Shown: positions 1 through 5,891 of the stretch, piece by piece | Layout of the letters: every line of letters starts with the position of its first letter | Position numbering within the stretch: the stretch's first letter is position 1 | From: SOKG01 sp964449845 | GTDB taxonomy: Bacteria > Chloroflexota > Dehalococcoidia > SZUA-161 | Reading direction: 5' to 3' | DNA length: 6,836 nucleotides | Assembly (NCBI GenBank): GCA_964449845.1 | Contig: CAYVES010000136.1 | Location: forward strand, 1 to 6,836 | Translations under genes and position numbers: made by a program | Notes under the pieces: model-generated | What the model saw: the letters and a program-made list of their open reading frames with translations, nothing else | The model's database searches: none | Told to the model about the DNA's origin: nothing

Positions 1-87
1 CCTTTCGACGATGTACCGCTCGCAGAGATACGCAAGGCTCTACTCGAGCGAAATATGCTCGATCCAAAACAGTTGGTGGACGGCTGA
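1..87 (+). CDS. C-terminal end of an unidentified protein (partial)
   Basis: Reading frame 1 is open from the window edge to a TGA at 85-87 and encodes 28 residues, including the segment LAEIRKALLERN followed by MLDPKQLVDG. The mix of charged and aliphatic residues looks like a real amphipathic C-terminal helix and tail. The other two forward frames are rich in Arg and Ser and look non-coding. The gene would run toward queH, with 46 bases between the two stop codons. I do not recognise the family from so short a fragment, and no function is proposed. It could be a chance open frame. Confidence 0.4.
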   Translation, partial: PFDDVPLAEIRKALLERNMLDPKQLVDG

Positions 88-133
88 CAATCCGAGGACG
101 GAATCGAGAGGTGAGGGAGAGCGAGAAAACCGG

Positions 134-673
134 CTAAATCTTCACCTTGCCGTAGCGTTCCCACTCGCTGTAGACGCAGCCACAATACCCCTGGTGATAT
201 AGACCGAGCTCCCGGGACAGGCGATGGCCCTCCCGAAAGCCCGGCCTGAAGTCCTCGTAATAGAACTCCACCCCCCACTCCTTCCCCAAGCCTTCGCCTA
301 GCTCACGAATCAGTTCGTGATTCTGGTAGGGGCTGATTAGTAGCGTCGTAGTAAAGGCATCGAACCCTCTCTGGTGAGCAACCTCAGCGGTCCTTGAAAG
401 CCGCAGCCGATAGCAGTCGGGACATCGCTCGCTCTCGTGACCGACCACAGCCTGGAAGTACCGAAGCATATCGTAGCCCGGCTCTATGATCAGGGGCAAA
501 TCCGTCGCTTGAGCCAACGCCTCCATCGACTCCAGGCGGCGCTGATGCTCCCGAAAAGGGTGGACGTTGGGATTGTACCAGAAAGCGCTGACCTCGAGAC
601 GCTGCTCCTGCAAACGATTTACCACATAGGTGGAGCAGGGTCCGCAGCAGGCATGAAGAAGAATAGAAGTCAT
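134..673 (-). CDS. queH: Epoxyqueuosine reductase QueH
   Basis: A 179-residue protein of the QueH (formerly DUF208) family, close to the usual length. QueH is the iron-sulfur alternative to the cobalamin enzyme QueG. It reduces epoxyqueuosine to queuosine at the wobble position (34) of tRNAs with GUN anticodons, the last step of queuosine synthesis in the cytoplasm. Visible hallmarks are the N-terminal HACCGPC (Cys9, Cys10, Cys13), YNPNVHP at 33-39, CPDC at 84-87, the FRPGFREG segment at 142-149 and GYCGC near the end (Cys164, Cys166). These are the cysteines expected to hold the iron-sulfur cluster and adjacent metal. The start codon at 673-671 places the CCGPC motif at the normal distance from the N-terminus, and an AGGG lies a few bases upstream. 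It follows ruvB on the same strand after 148 bases containing hairpin repeats, so it may be the distal gene of a ruvB-queH transcript. Confidence 0.93.
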   Translation of the reverse strand: MTSILLHACCGPCSTYVVNRLQEQRLEVSAFWYNPNVHPFREHQRRLESMEALAQATDLPLIIEPGYDMLRYFQAVVGHESERCPDCYRLRLSRTAEVAHQRGFDAFTTTLLISPYQNHELIRELGEGLGKEWGVEFYYEDFRPGFREGHRLSRELGLYHQGYCGCVYSEWERYGKVKI

Positions 674-725
674 CTCTGCCCTGTCAACTGACTACTGAAT
701 CCGTGAAGTGGTTTAGGACAAACCT

Positions 726-800
726 CCTCTCCCTTGAAGGGAGAGGTTGGGTGAGGGTGAATTCCCCCTCCCCTTAATCCCCTCCCTCCAGGGGAGGGGA
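726..800. repeat. Paired hairpin repeat between ruvB and queH
   Basis: Two short perfect inverted repeats lie side by side. In the first, CCTCTCCCT (726-734) pairs with AGGGAGAGG (738-746). In the second, TCCCCTCCC (778-786) pairs with GGGAGGGGA (792-800). The first is followed by a GGGTGAGGGTG tail at 749-759. The same hairpin core plus tail recurs at 6492-6528 in the ruvC-ruvA gap, so this is a dispersed intergenic repeat, similar in style to REP elements. No T-run follows on either strand, so it is not a standard intrinsic terminator, although the hairpins could affect the ruvB-queH message. Confidence 0.75.
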
Positions 801-821
801 AATTACAGCGCTGCCCGTTAG

Positions 822-1844
822 CTACCACAGGCCGGGTTGTTCAGGCTGCCCCTTGGCGTGGGGCAGACCAAGGTGCTCGTAAGCGAAGCGCGTGGCCACC
901 CTGCCTCGCGGGGTGCGCTCCAGAAAACTCAGTTGCAGCAGGTAGGGTTCATAGACATCCATAACGGTATCTGCCTCTTCGCTGATAGCAGCAGCAATGG
1001 TATCCAGCCCCACCGGCCCGCCATTGAACTTGTCAACGATAGTGCGCAGGATCTTATGATCCACTTCATCAAGCCCTATAGAATCTACCTCAAGTTTCCC
1101 CAGCGCCTCCAAGGCAACCTCTTTGGTGATCACACCCTGAGCCATTACCTCCGCATAGTCCCTAACCCGCTTCAGCAGCCGGTTGGCCACCCTGGGGGTG
1201 CCCCGAGAACGTTTAGCGATCTCCTCCAGCCCTTCCTCCTCTGCCTCCAGGCCGAGCAGGCGAGCCGACCTCGCTACAATGACCTTGATAGCATCCTCAT
1301 CGTAGAAATCGAGACGATATACCGCCCCGAATCGCTCCCGAAGCGGCGGGCTGAGCATTGCGAAGCGCGTGGTTGCTCCGACAAGGGTGAACCGAGGGAG
1401 GTTTAGCCTGAGGCTCCTCGCTCCCGCCCCTTTGCCGATGACGATGTCGAGGGCAAACTCCTCCATTACTGGATATAGCACCTCCTCCACCACCCGCCCC
1501 AGGCGGTGCACCTCGTCGATGAACAAGACATCCCCCTTGTTGAGATTGGTGATGATAGCAGCGAGATCGCCGGGGCGTTCTATAGCAGGGCCAGAGGTAA
1601 TCTTAATGCTCACCCCCATCTCGGCGGCGATGATATAGGCCAACGTCGTCTTGCCCAAACCCGGCGGGCCATACAGGAGGATGTGATCCAGCGCTTCTTC
1701 CCTACCGCGCGCAGCAGCCATGCCTATATTGAGGTTATCCTTGACCTTCTCCTGACCCACAAAATCAACAAGCTGCCTGGGACGGAGGCCCCTGTCAAGC
1801 ACAACATCCTCTTCCCTGGGCTTGGCTGATATTATGCGCTCCAT
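822..1844 (-). CDS. ruvB: Holliday junction branch migration ATPase RuvB
   Basis: A full-length 340-residue AAA+ motor. RuvB hexamers on two arms of a RuvA-bound Holliday junction pump DNA to drive branch migration, feeding the junction to RuvC during recombination and fork repair. Visible landmarks are Walker A GPPGLGKTT (59-67), Walker B LFIDEVHR with Asp110-Glu111, sensor 1 GATTR (156-160), the arginine-finger segment SPPLRERFG (165-173), sensor 2 RGTPRVANR (214-222) and, near the C-terminus, the winged-helix motif RTPRGRVAT. The start is supported by the normal N-terminal sequence (a basic stretch, then LRPRQLVDFVGQ) and by AAGGTGA at 1854-1848, just upstream. It has its own promoter and a structured leader. 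It is transcribed away from the mutase cluster and is followed by queH. Its partners ruvC and ruvA lie about 4 kb away on the other strand. Confidence 0.98.
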   Translation of the reverse strand: MERIISAKPREEDVVLDRGLRPRQLVDFVGQEKVKDNLNIGMAAARGREEALDHILLYGPPGLGKTTLAYIIAAEMGVSIKITSGPAIERPGDLAAIITNLNKGDVLFIDEVHRLGRVVEEVLYPVMEEFALDIVIGKGAGARSLRLNLPRFTLVGATTRFAMLSPPLRERFGAVYRLDFYDEDAIKVIVARSARLLGLEAEEEGLEEIAKRSRGTPRVANRLLKRVRDYAEVMAQGVITKEVALEALGKLEVDSIGLDEVDHKILRTIVDKFNGGPVGLDTIAAAISEEADTVMDVYEPYLLQLSFLERTPRGRVATRFAYEHLGLPHAKGQPEQPGLW

Positions 1845-1869
1845 TGTTCACCTTCGGTCAAGTGCGTAG

Positions 1870-1912
1870 CGTTGCCACTCCTGTGGCAACGAGTTCCCCT
1901 TCGTGACAGGAG
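1870..1912 (-). promoter_or_regulatory. Overlapping inverted repeats in the ruvB leader
   Basis: Two alternative structures share bases. One is a perfect 9-base inverted repeat, CGTTGCCAC (1870-1878) with GTGGCAACG (1883-1891), around a 4-base centre. The other is longer and imperfect: CTCCTGT (1878-1884) pairs with ACAGGAG (1906-1912), and inside it ACGA (1889-1892) pairs with TCGT (1901-1904). They cannot form together. With the start site predicted near 1916, both lie in the first half of the ruvB leader RNA and leave the ribosome binding site free. The compact palindrome could equally be an operator in DNA, or the whole block a dispersed repeat. No T-run follows. Confidence 0.5.
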
Positions 1913-1922
1913 TTACGACGCT

Positions 1923-1931
1923 ATTATATCA
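1923..1931 (-). promoter_or_regulatory. Extended -10 promoter of ruvB
   Basis: On the minus strand the sequence reads TGATATAAT, a perfect extended -10 (TG, one base, TATAAT). At 16-18 bases upstream there is only a weak -35 candidate (CTGCAA or TCTGCA at 1945-1951), which is acceptable for an extended -10 promoter. Transcription would begin near position 1916, giving a leader of about 70 bases before the ruvB start at 1844. Confidence 0.6.
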
Positions 1932-2001
1932 GATTACGGCCCCTTTGCAGAGGCTACCTAAACACCGTCTTTGCCCCCATCTACAAGACATTCACTCCTA
2001 A

Positions 2002-2030
2002 TTGACACTAGTCAGCGGATGGGATAGACT
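2002..2030 (+). promoter_or_regulatory. Promoter of the methylmalonyl-CoA mutase operon
   Basis: A perfect -35 box TTGACA (2002-2007) is followed after exactly 17 bases by TAGACT (2025-2030), which matches TATAAT at four of six positions. The start of transcription would fall near 2037, about 33 bases before the mcmA1 start codon. This leader is too short to hold a cobalamin riboswitch. The promoter is divergent from the ruvB promoter, with about 70 bases between the two core elements. Confidence 0.6.
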
Positions 2031-2069
2031 TCTTAAGGAGAAGGAATTTTCCAGGGAAAAGGAGCATGA

Positions 2070-3728
2070 ATGGACACCAGCAAGAGTAAGCGAGAGTGGC
2101 AGGAGAAGGTGCTGCAGCCATCAACAAAGCGCTTTCCAGAACGAGAGGAACATTTTCTGACCACTTCAGCGATCGAGATCGACGACGTATATACCCCTGA
2201 TGACCGTCAAGCTTTCGACTATGACCACGAACTGGGCTACCCCGGGGAGTTTCCCTTTACCCGGGGAGTGCAGCCGACGATGTACCGCGGAAGAATCTGG
2301 ACCATGCGTCAATACTCTGGCTTCGCCTCAGCGGAGGCGACCAACCACCGCTATCACTACCTCTTGGAGCAGGGGCAGACTGGGCTCAGCGTGGCCTTCG
2401 ATTTGCCCACCCAGATCGGCTACGACTCAGACAGCCCCAAGGCACATGGCGAGGTAGGTAAGGTAGGCGTCCCCATAGCCAGTCTTGAGGATATGGAAAC
2501 CCTTTTCGAGGGAATCCCACTGGACAAGGTAAGCACGTCAATGACCATCAACTCCACCGCTCCTGTCCTACTAGCCATGTACATCGCCGTGGGCAAGAAG
2601 CAAGGGGTTGATCCGTCGAAGCTTAACGGCACCATCCAAAATGATATCCTCAAGGAGTACATTGCTCGCGGCACCTACATCTTCCCACCCAGACCATCGA
2701 TGAGGCTGACCACAGACATCTTCCACTACTGTGCTGAGCATCTTCCTCAGTGGAATACCATCAGTATAAGCGGCTACCACATCCGGGAGGCGGGGTCTAC
2801 TGCAGCGCAGGAGGTGGCTTTCACCCTGGCTAACGGAATCGCCTACGTACAGGCAGCTATTGATGCCGGCCTGGACGTAGATAAATTCGCCGGCAGGCTG
2901 TCATTCTTCTTTGCAGCCAACACTAACCTCTTCGAGGAGGTAGCCAAGTTCAGGGCAGCGCGACGGCTATGGGCCAAGATTATGCAGCAGAGATTTGCGG
3001 CCAAGGACCCTCGTTCAATGATGCTACGCTTTCATACACAGACATGTGGGCACACACTGACAGCACAGCAGCCAGATAACAACATCGTAAGGACCGCCAT
3101 CCAGGCGCTGGCAGCCGTATTGGGAAGCACTCAGTCTCTACACACGAATTCCCGCGACGAAGCCTACGCCACCCCCAGCGAAGATGCGGTCACAACTGCC
3201 TTGCGCACACAGCAACTTCTGGCCTACGAGAGCGGCGTTGCCGATTGCATTGACCCTCTGGGTGGTTCCTATTACGTGGAATACCTGACCGACGCACTGG
3301 AAGCAGACGCCAAGAAATACATTGATAAGACCGATGATCTTGGCGGCGCGCTTGCTGCCATTGAACACGGCTTCCAGCAAAGAGAGATTCAGGAAAGCTC
3401 CTACCGTACTCAGAAGGATACTGAAAATGGAAAGAGGGTTGTAGTCGGCGTCAATAAATTCGTTTCCCCCTATCCAGAGATAACTGGCCTTCTCCGAATC
3501 GATCCGGTTGAGGCTGAAAAGCAGAGGAAGCTCCTGACTTCGCTGAGAGCAAAAAGGGATAACGAGAAAGTAGCTCAGGCATTGAATAGCCTGAAGACGG
3601 TGGCAAGCAGCAAAGAGAACACCGTGCCTGCGTTTATCGATTGCGTCGAGGCCTATGCCACGCTGGGCGAGATCTGTGATGTGCTCCGCGGCGTCTTCGG
3701 GGAGCAGGAGGAAATTTTGGTAATCTAG
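2070..3728 (+). CDS. mcmA1: Methylmalonyl-CoA mutase, catalytic (large) subunit
   Basis: A 552-residue TIM-barrel subunit of adenosylcobalamin-dependent methylmalonyl-CoA mutase, which interconverts (R)-methylmalonyl-CoA and succinyl-CoA by a radical mechanism. The chain stops near residue 552 without the cobalamin domain, which is encoded separately by mcmA2. This is the split arrangement known in archaea and various anaerobes. Aligned by eye to the Propionibacterium enzyme with an offset of 7, the substrate-contacting residues are all kept: Tyr82 (RQY; Tyr89), Gln190 and Arg200 (TIQNDILKEYIAR; Gln197 and Arg207), His237 (SISGYH; His244) and Arg276 (RLSFF; Arg283). Tyr82 with Arg200 argues for methylmalonyl-CoA, because isobutyryl-CoA mutases carry Phe and Gln there. 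The start at 2070 has AAGGAG at 2059-2064 with a 5-base gap. No MeaB/ArgK-type GTPase chaperone gene is present in the window. Confidence 0.95.
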   Translation: MDTSKSKREWQEKVLQPSTKRFPEREEHFLTTSAIEIDDVYTPDDRQAFDYDHELGYPGEFPFTRGVQPTMYRGRIWTMRQYSGFASAEATNHRYHYLLEQGQTGLSVAFDLPTQIGYDSDSPKAHGEVGKVGVPIASLEDMETLFEGIPLDKVSTSMTINSTAPVLLAMYIAVGKKQGVDPSKLNGTIQNDILKEYIARGTYIFPPRPSMRLTTDIFHYCAEHLPQWNTISISGYHIREAGSTAAQEVAFTLANGIAYVQAAIDAGLDVDKFAGRLSFFFAANTNLFEEVAKFRAARRLWAKIMQQRFAAKDPRSMMLRFHTQTCGHTLTAQQPDNNIVRTAIQALAAVLGSTQSLHTNSRDEAYATPSEDAVTTALRTQQLLAYESGVADCIDPLGGSYYVEYLTDALEADAKKYIDKTDDLGGALAAIEHGFQQREIQESSYRTQKDTENGKRVVVGVNKFVSPYPEITGLLRIDPVEAEKQRKLLTSLRAKRDNEKVAQALNSLKTVASSKENTVPAFIDCVEAYATLGEICDVLRGVFGEQEEILVI

Positions 3729-3741
3729 GCACCATTCACTG

Positions 3742-3805
3742 TAGGGGCAGAACCCATGTGTCTGCCCCGATTATGATCAAGGGCGAACCTGTGTGTTCGC
3801 CCCTA
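3742..3805. repeat. Double-hairpin intergenic repeat between mcmA1 and the epimerase gene
   Basis: This 64-base element is bounded by TAGGGGC (3742-3748) and its exact inverse GCCCCTA (3799-3805). Inside are two 8-base perfect stems: GGGGCAGA (3744-3751) with TCTGCCCC (3761-3768), and GGGCGAAC (3781-3788) with GTTCGCCC (3795-3802). The two hairpins are diverged versions of one unit, each having a GGGC-type arm and a TGTGT stretch. It fills most of the mcmA1-epimerase gap and ends 15 bases before the ribosome binding site at 3820-3824. It resembles the short non-coding repeats common in Chloroflexota and similar genomes. There is no T-run, so it is not a clear terminator. Confidence 0.75.
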
Positions 3806-3829
3806 TAAGCAGCATAAATGGAGGAAAGA

Positions 3830-4228
3830 ATGATCAAAAGGGTTGACCATGTATCCATCGTGGTAAGTGACCTTGATGAGGGACTGAAAACTTATGAGAA
3901 CCTGCTCGGAATCAAGGCTTCTCACGTAGAGACCATCGCCGACCAGGGAATAAAGGCAGCGATGATTGCTGTGGGCGACGTTGAGATCGAGTTGATAGAG
4001 CCTATCAGCCCCGACAGCGCTGTAGCCAAGTTCCTGGAGAAGAAAGGCCAGGGCATCCATCACATATGTTTTGAGGTCGATGATGTTGACAAGGAGCTAG
4101 AGTCGCTAGCAGCTAGAGGTATCGATCTTATTGACAAGCAGGGCAGAAAAGGACTGGCAGGGAAGATCGGCTTCCTCCACCCTCGTTCCACCGGCGGAGT
4201 GCTCATTGAGCTGGCGCAAAAGCTTTAG
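3830..4228 (+). CDS. mce: Methylmalonyl-CoA epimerase
   Basis: A 132-residue vicinal-oxygen-chelate (glyoxalase-fold) protein, the usual length for methylmalonyl-CoA epimerase. The enzyme interconverts (S)- and (R)-methylmalonyl-CoA, supplying the epimer the mutase uses. Two repeated beta-alpha-beta modules are visible (about 1-60 and 75-130). The four metal ligands of the family can be matched: His7 (DHVSIVV), Glu54 (VEIELIEP, where some members have Gln), His78 (GIHHICFEV) and Glu127 (GVLIELAQ). Ala43 falls where the Propionibacterium enzyme has a proposed catalytic Glu; the human enzyme also lacks it, so this is probably not a defect. I chose the ATG at 3830 over the in-frame ATG at 3818 because GGAGG (3820-3824) sits 5 bases before it and would lie inside the longer version. 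The gene lies between the two mutase subunit genes. Confidence 0.93.
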   Translation: MIKRVDHVSIVVSDLDEGLKTYENLLGIKASHVETIADQGIKAAMIAVGDVEIELIEPISPDSAVAKFLEKKGQGIHHICFEVDDVDKELESLAARGIDLIDKQGRKGLAGKIGFLHPRSTGGVLIELAQKL

Positions 4229-4237
4229 GGGGTGAAG

Positions 4238-4663
4238 TTGATCACGAGGATCAGCTTTGTGGGCATTGCAGTCAATGACATTGAGGAAGCACAGAGACTA
4301 TATACCGAAGTTCTCGGTCTTAAGCCCTGGGATCAAGGGGTGGTGGAGATGCCCGGGGTAAAGGCTGTCATGTTTCCTGTGGGCAATTGCTCCATCGAGC
4401 TATTACAGCCCACGGTGGGTCCGGAGGACCCTGTAGGAGGCAACCTAGCACGGTGGCTGCAGAAGCACGGAGAGGGCTTGTGCCGCCTTGGTCTGTGGGT
4501 CGATAACATGGAAGAAGAAGTCAAGCGTCTCAAGGAAAGCGGAGTGCGAGTAATAGAGAGCGGGGAATACGGAAAAATAGGGGAGGAACTGGGTGCTAAG
4601 ATGGCCTTTGTTCATCCCAAGTCGACCTTGGGCGTGCTAGTCGAACTCGATCAACAAATGTAG
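4238..4663 (+). CDS. Epimerase-like VOC protein lacking two metal ligands
   Basis: A 141-residue paralogue of the preceding epimerase. It aligns without gaps over residues 1-58, with 22 identities by hand count. It keeps the fold signatures IELLQP (Glu54), FVHPKS and GVLVELDQ (Glu136). However, the first metal His is Phe7, and the HH pair of the second module is Cys82-Arg83, so two of the four ligands are gone. Ordinary metal-dependent epimerase activity is therefore doubtful. It could be a structural or regulatory partner of the mutase or epimerase, or bind another acyl-CoA; the function is not known from sequence. I chose the TTG at 4238 because it aligns exactly with the epimerase N-terminus (M-I-x-R-I/V) and is well placed after AGGGGGTGA (4227-4235). 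The in-frame GTG at 4232 would add two residues but lies inside that site. The ribosome binding site overlaps the stop codon of the epimerase gene. Confidence 0.85.
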   Translation: MITRISFVGIAVNDIEEAQRLYTEVLGLKPWDQGVVEMPGVKAVMFPVGNCSIELLQPTVGPEDPVGGNLARWLQKHGEGLCRLGLWVDNMEEEVKRLKESGVRVIESGEYGKIGEELGAKMAFVHPKSTLGVLVELDQQM

Positions 4664-4677
4664 GAGAGCAGTTTACT

Positions 4678-5091
4678 ATGGCAGATGAACAGAAAATTAG
4701 GGTCCTGGTGGCCAAGCCTGGTCTTGATGGACATGACCGGGGTGCCAAAGTAGTAGCCCGCGCCCTGCGCGATTTTGGCATGGAGGTGATCTATACCGGG
4801 CTTCGTCAGACACCAGAGATGATCGCGCAAAGCGCACTGCAAGAGGATGTGGACGTCGTCGGCGTGAGCATCCTATCGGGCGCACACCTTGAGCTATTCC
4901 CGCTCGTCCTGGAACAACTCCGCGAAAAGGGGCTGGAACATACGATAGTCTTGGCCGGTGGCATCATTCCGGAGGAAGATCATTCAGCGCTGCAGCAGAT
5001 GGGGGTCCAAGGCATCTTCGGGCCAGGGACTCCTACCAATGAGATCGCCGACTTCATCAGGAAAGCCATGGCTGAGAAAAAGGCAAAATAA
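4678..5091 (+). CDS. mcmA2: Methylmalonyl-CoA mutase, cobalamin-binding (small) subunit
   Basis: A 137-residue stand-alone B12-binding domain with a Rossmann-like fold. It carries the adenosylcobalamin cofactor for the large subunit encoded upstream. The base-off/His-on signature is complete: KPGLDGHDRG at 13-22, where His19 is the lower cobalt ligand and Lys13 and Asp17 match Lys604 and Asp608 of the Propionibacterium enzyme. Further landmarks are SILSGAH (64-70) and LAGGIIP (92-98), the loops that line the dimethylbenzimidazole tail, and GIFGPGT near the C-terminus. Its length fits a separate subunit rather than a broken fusion. The start at 4678 follows GGAG (4663-4666), which overlaps the stop codon of the preceding gene. 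The spacing of 11 bases is a little long. The gene ends 39 bases before yebC. Confidence 0.95.
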   Translation: MADEQKIRVLVAKPGLDGHDRGAKVVARALRDFGMEVIYTGLRQTPEMIAQSALQEDVDVVGVSILSGAHLELFPLVLEQLREKGLEHTIVLAGGIIPEEDHSALQQMGVQGIFGPGTPTNEIADFIRKAMAEKKAK

Positions 5092-5130
5092 GCTGATGCC
5101 TTTGGCCAATAGGACTGGAGGGGAGAGGAT

Positions 5131-5880
5131 ATGTCAGGGCATTCCAGATGGACGCAAATCAAACGACAAAAGGGCCTGGCTGATGCCAGGCGAGGGCAGG
5201 TTTTTACCAAGCTAGCCAAGGAGATCAGCATTGCCGTCCGTCAGGGAGGTGATGACCCACAGTCCAATTCTCGGCTAAGGCTAGCAGTGCAGAGGGCTCG
5301 TGACAGTAACATGCCCCTGGAAAACATCGAGCGCGCTATCAAGCGTGGCACTGGCTCTTCGGATGCCGCTGCCCTGACTGAGGTGACATTGGAAGGTTAT
5401 GGACCCGGCGGCAGTGCCATTCTACTGCAGGCACTGACCGATAACCGAAATCGGACGCTGTCTGAGGTGCGTAACGTCTTCAGCCGCCATAACGGCAGCC
5501 TCGGCGAAAGTGGCTGCGTAAGCTGGATATTCGAGCCCAAAGGTGTGATGGCCATCGAGGCCGACAAAGTAGATGCTGAGGAACTGGCTTTGTTCGCAAT
5601 CGATGCTGGTGCTGACGACGTCAAAGTGGATGAAGCTGCAGTGGAAGTCCATACACAGCCCCAAGATCTCGAAGCAATAAGGAAAATGCTGGAGGAGAAG
5701 GGGGTCACGATCTCCTCCGCTGAACTTTTGCAGGTCCCTAAGACCCTGATAAGTCTCGATGAGAAGTCTGCACTCCAGTCGCTTAAGCTCCTGGACAGGT
5801 TAGAGGAACTCGATGACGTGCAGCATGTATTCACCAACGCCGATTTTCCTAACGAGGTAGTGGACAAATATCAGGGATAA
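5131..5880 (+). CDS. yebC: YebC/PmpR/TACO1-family protein
   Basis: A 249-residue member of the universal YebC/TACO1 family, of normal length. The N-terminal signature MSGHSRWTQIKRQKGLADA and the following segment RRGQVFTKLAKEI are diagnostic. The GYGPGG and ALTDNRNRT motifs of the second domain (about 90-110) and the C-terminal alpha-beta domain are also present. The family was long annotated as transcriptional regulators, but recent work places several members on the ribosome, where they help translation through difficult stretches such as proline runs. Which activity applies here cannot be told from sequence. The start at 5131 has a purine-rich GGAGGGGAGAGG upstream (5117-5128). It is followed 11 bases later by ruvC, a neighbour seen in many bacteria. 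It probably shares the message with the upstream mutase genes, since no terminator is visible in the 39-base gap. Confidence 0.95.
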   Translation: MSGHSRWTQIKRQKGLADARRGQVFTKLAKEISIAVRQGGDDPQSNSRLRLAVQRARDSNMPLENIERAIKRGTGSSDAAALTEVTLEGYGPGGSAILLQALTDNRNRTLSEVRNVFSRHNGSLGESGCVSWIFEPKGVMAIEADKVDAEELALFAIDAGADDVKVDEAAVEVHTQPQDLEAIRKMLEEKGVTISSAELLQVPKTLISLDEKSALQSLKLLDRLEELDDVQHVFTNADFPNEVVDKYQG

Positions 5881-5891
5881 CGAGGCGAGGG

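Noticed and set aside
726..800. Intrinsic terminator between ruvB and queH
   Set aside because: The stems are strong but no run of T follows on either strand, and the same sequence recurs elsewhere as a repeat.
837..1406. A 189-codon open frame on the plus strand
   Set aside because: It lies wholly antisense to ruvB, whose full set of motifs is intact. Its translation has no recognisable domain, so it is a shadow of the real gene.
1876..1886. GGA exposed in a hairpin loop of the ruvB leader, resembling a CsrA/RsmA site
   Set aside because: The loop reads AGGA, but the flanking bases fit the consensus poorly, it does not overlap the ribosome binding site, and nothing in the window suggests CsrA in this organism.
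1932..2069. Possible cobalamin riboswitch ahead of the B12-dependent mutase
   Set aside because: The predicted leader is only about 33 bases and I see no B12-box-like sequence or large structured region between the divergent promoters.
2070..3728. Isobutyryl-CoA or 2-hydroxyisobutyryl-CoA mutase instead of methylmalonyl-CoA mutase
   Set aside because: Tyr82 and Arg200 are the methylmalonyl-CoA-type residues at the two positions that discriminate the substrates, and an epimerase gene sits in the same operon.
3742..3805. CRISPR repeats or an insertion sequence with terminal inverted repeats
   Set aside because: There are only two diverged hairpin units with no spacers, and the 64-base element encodes no transposase.
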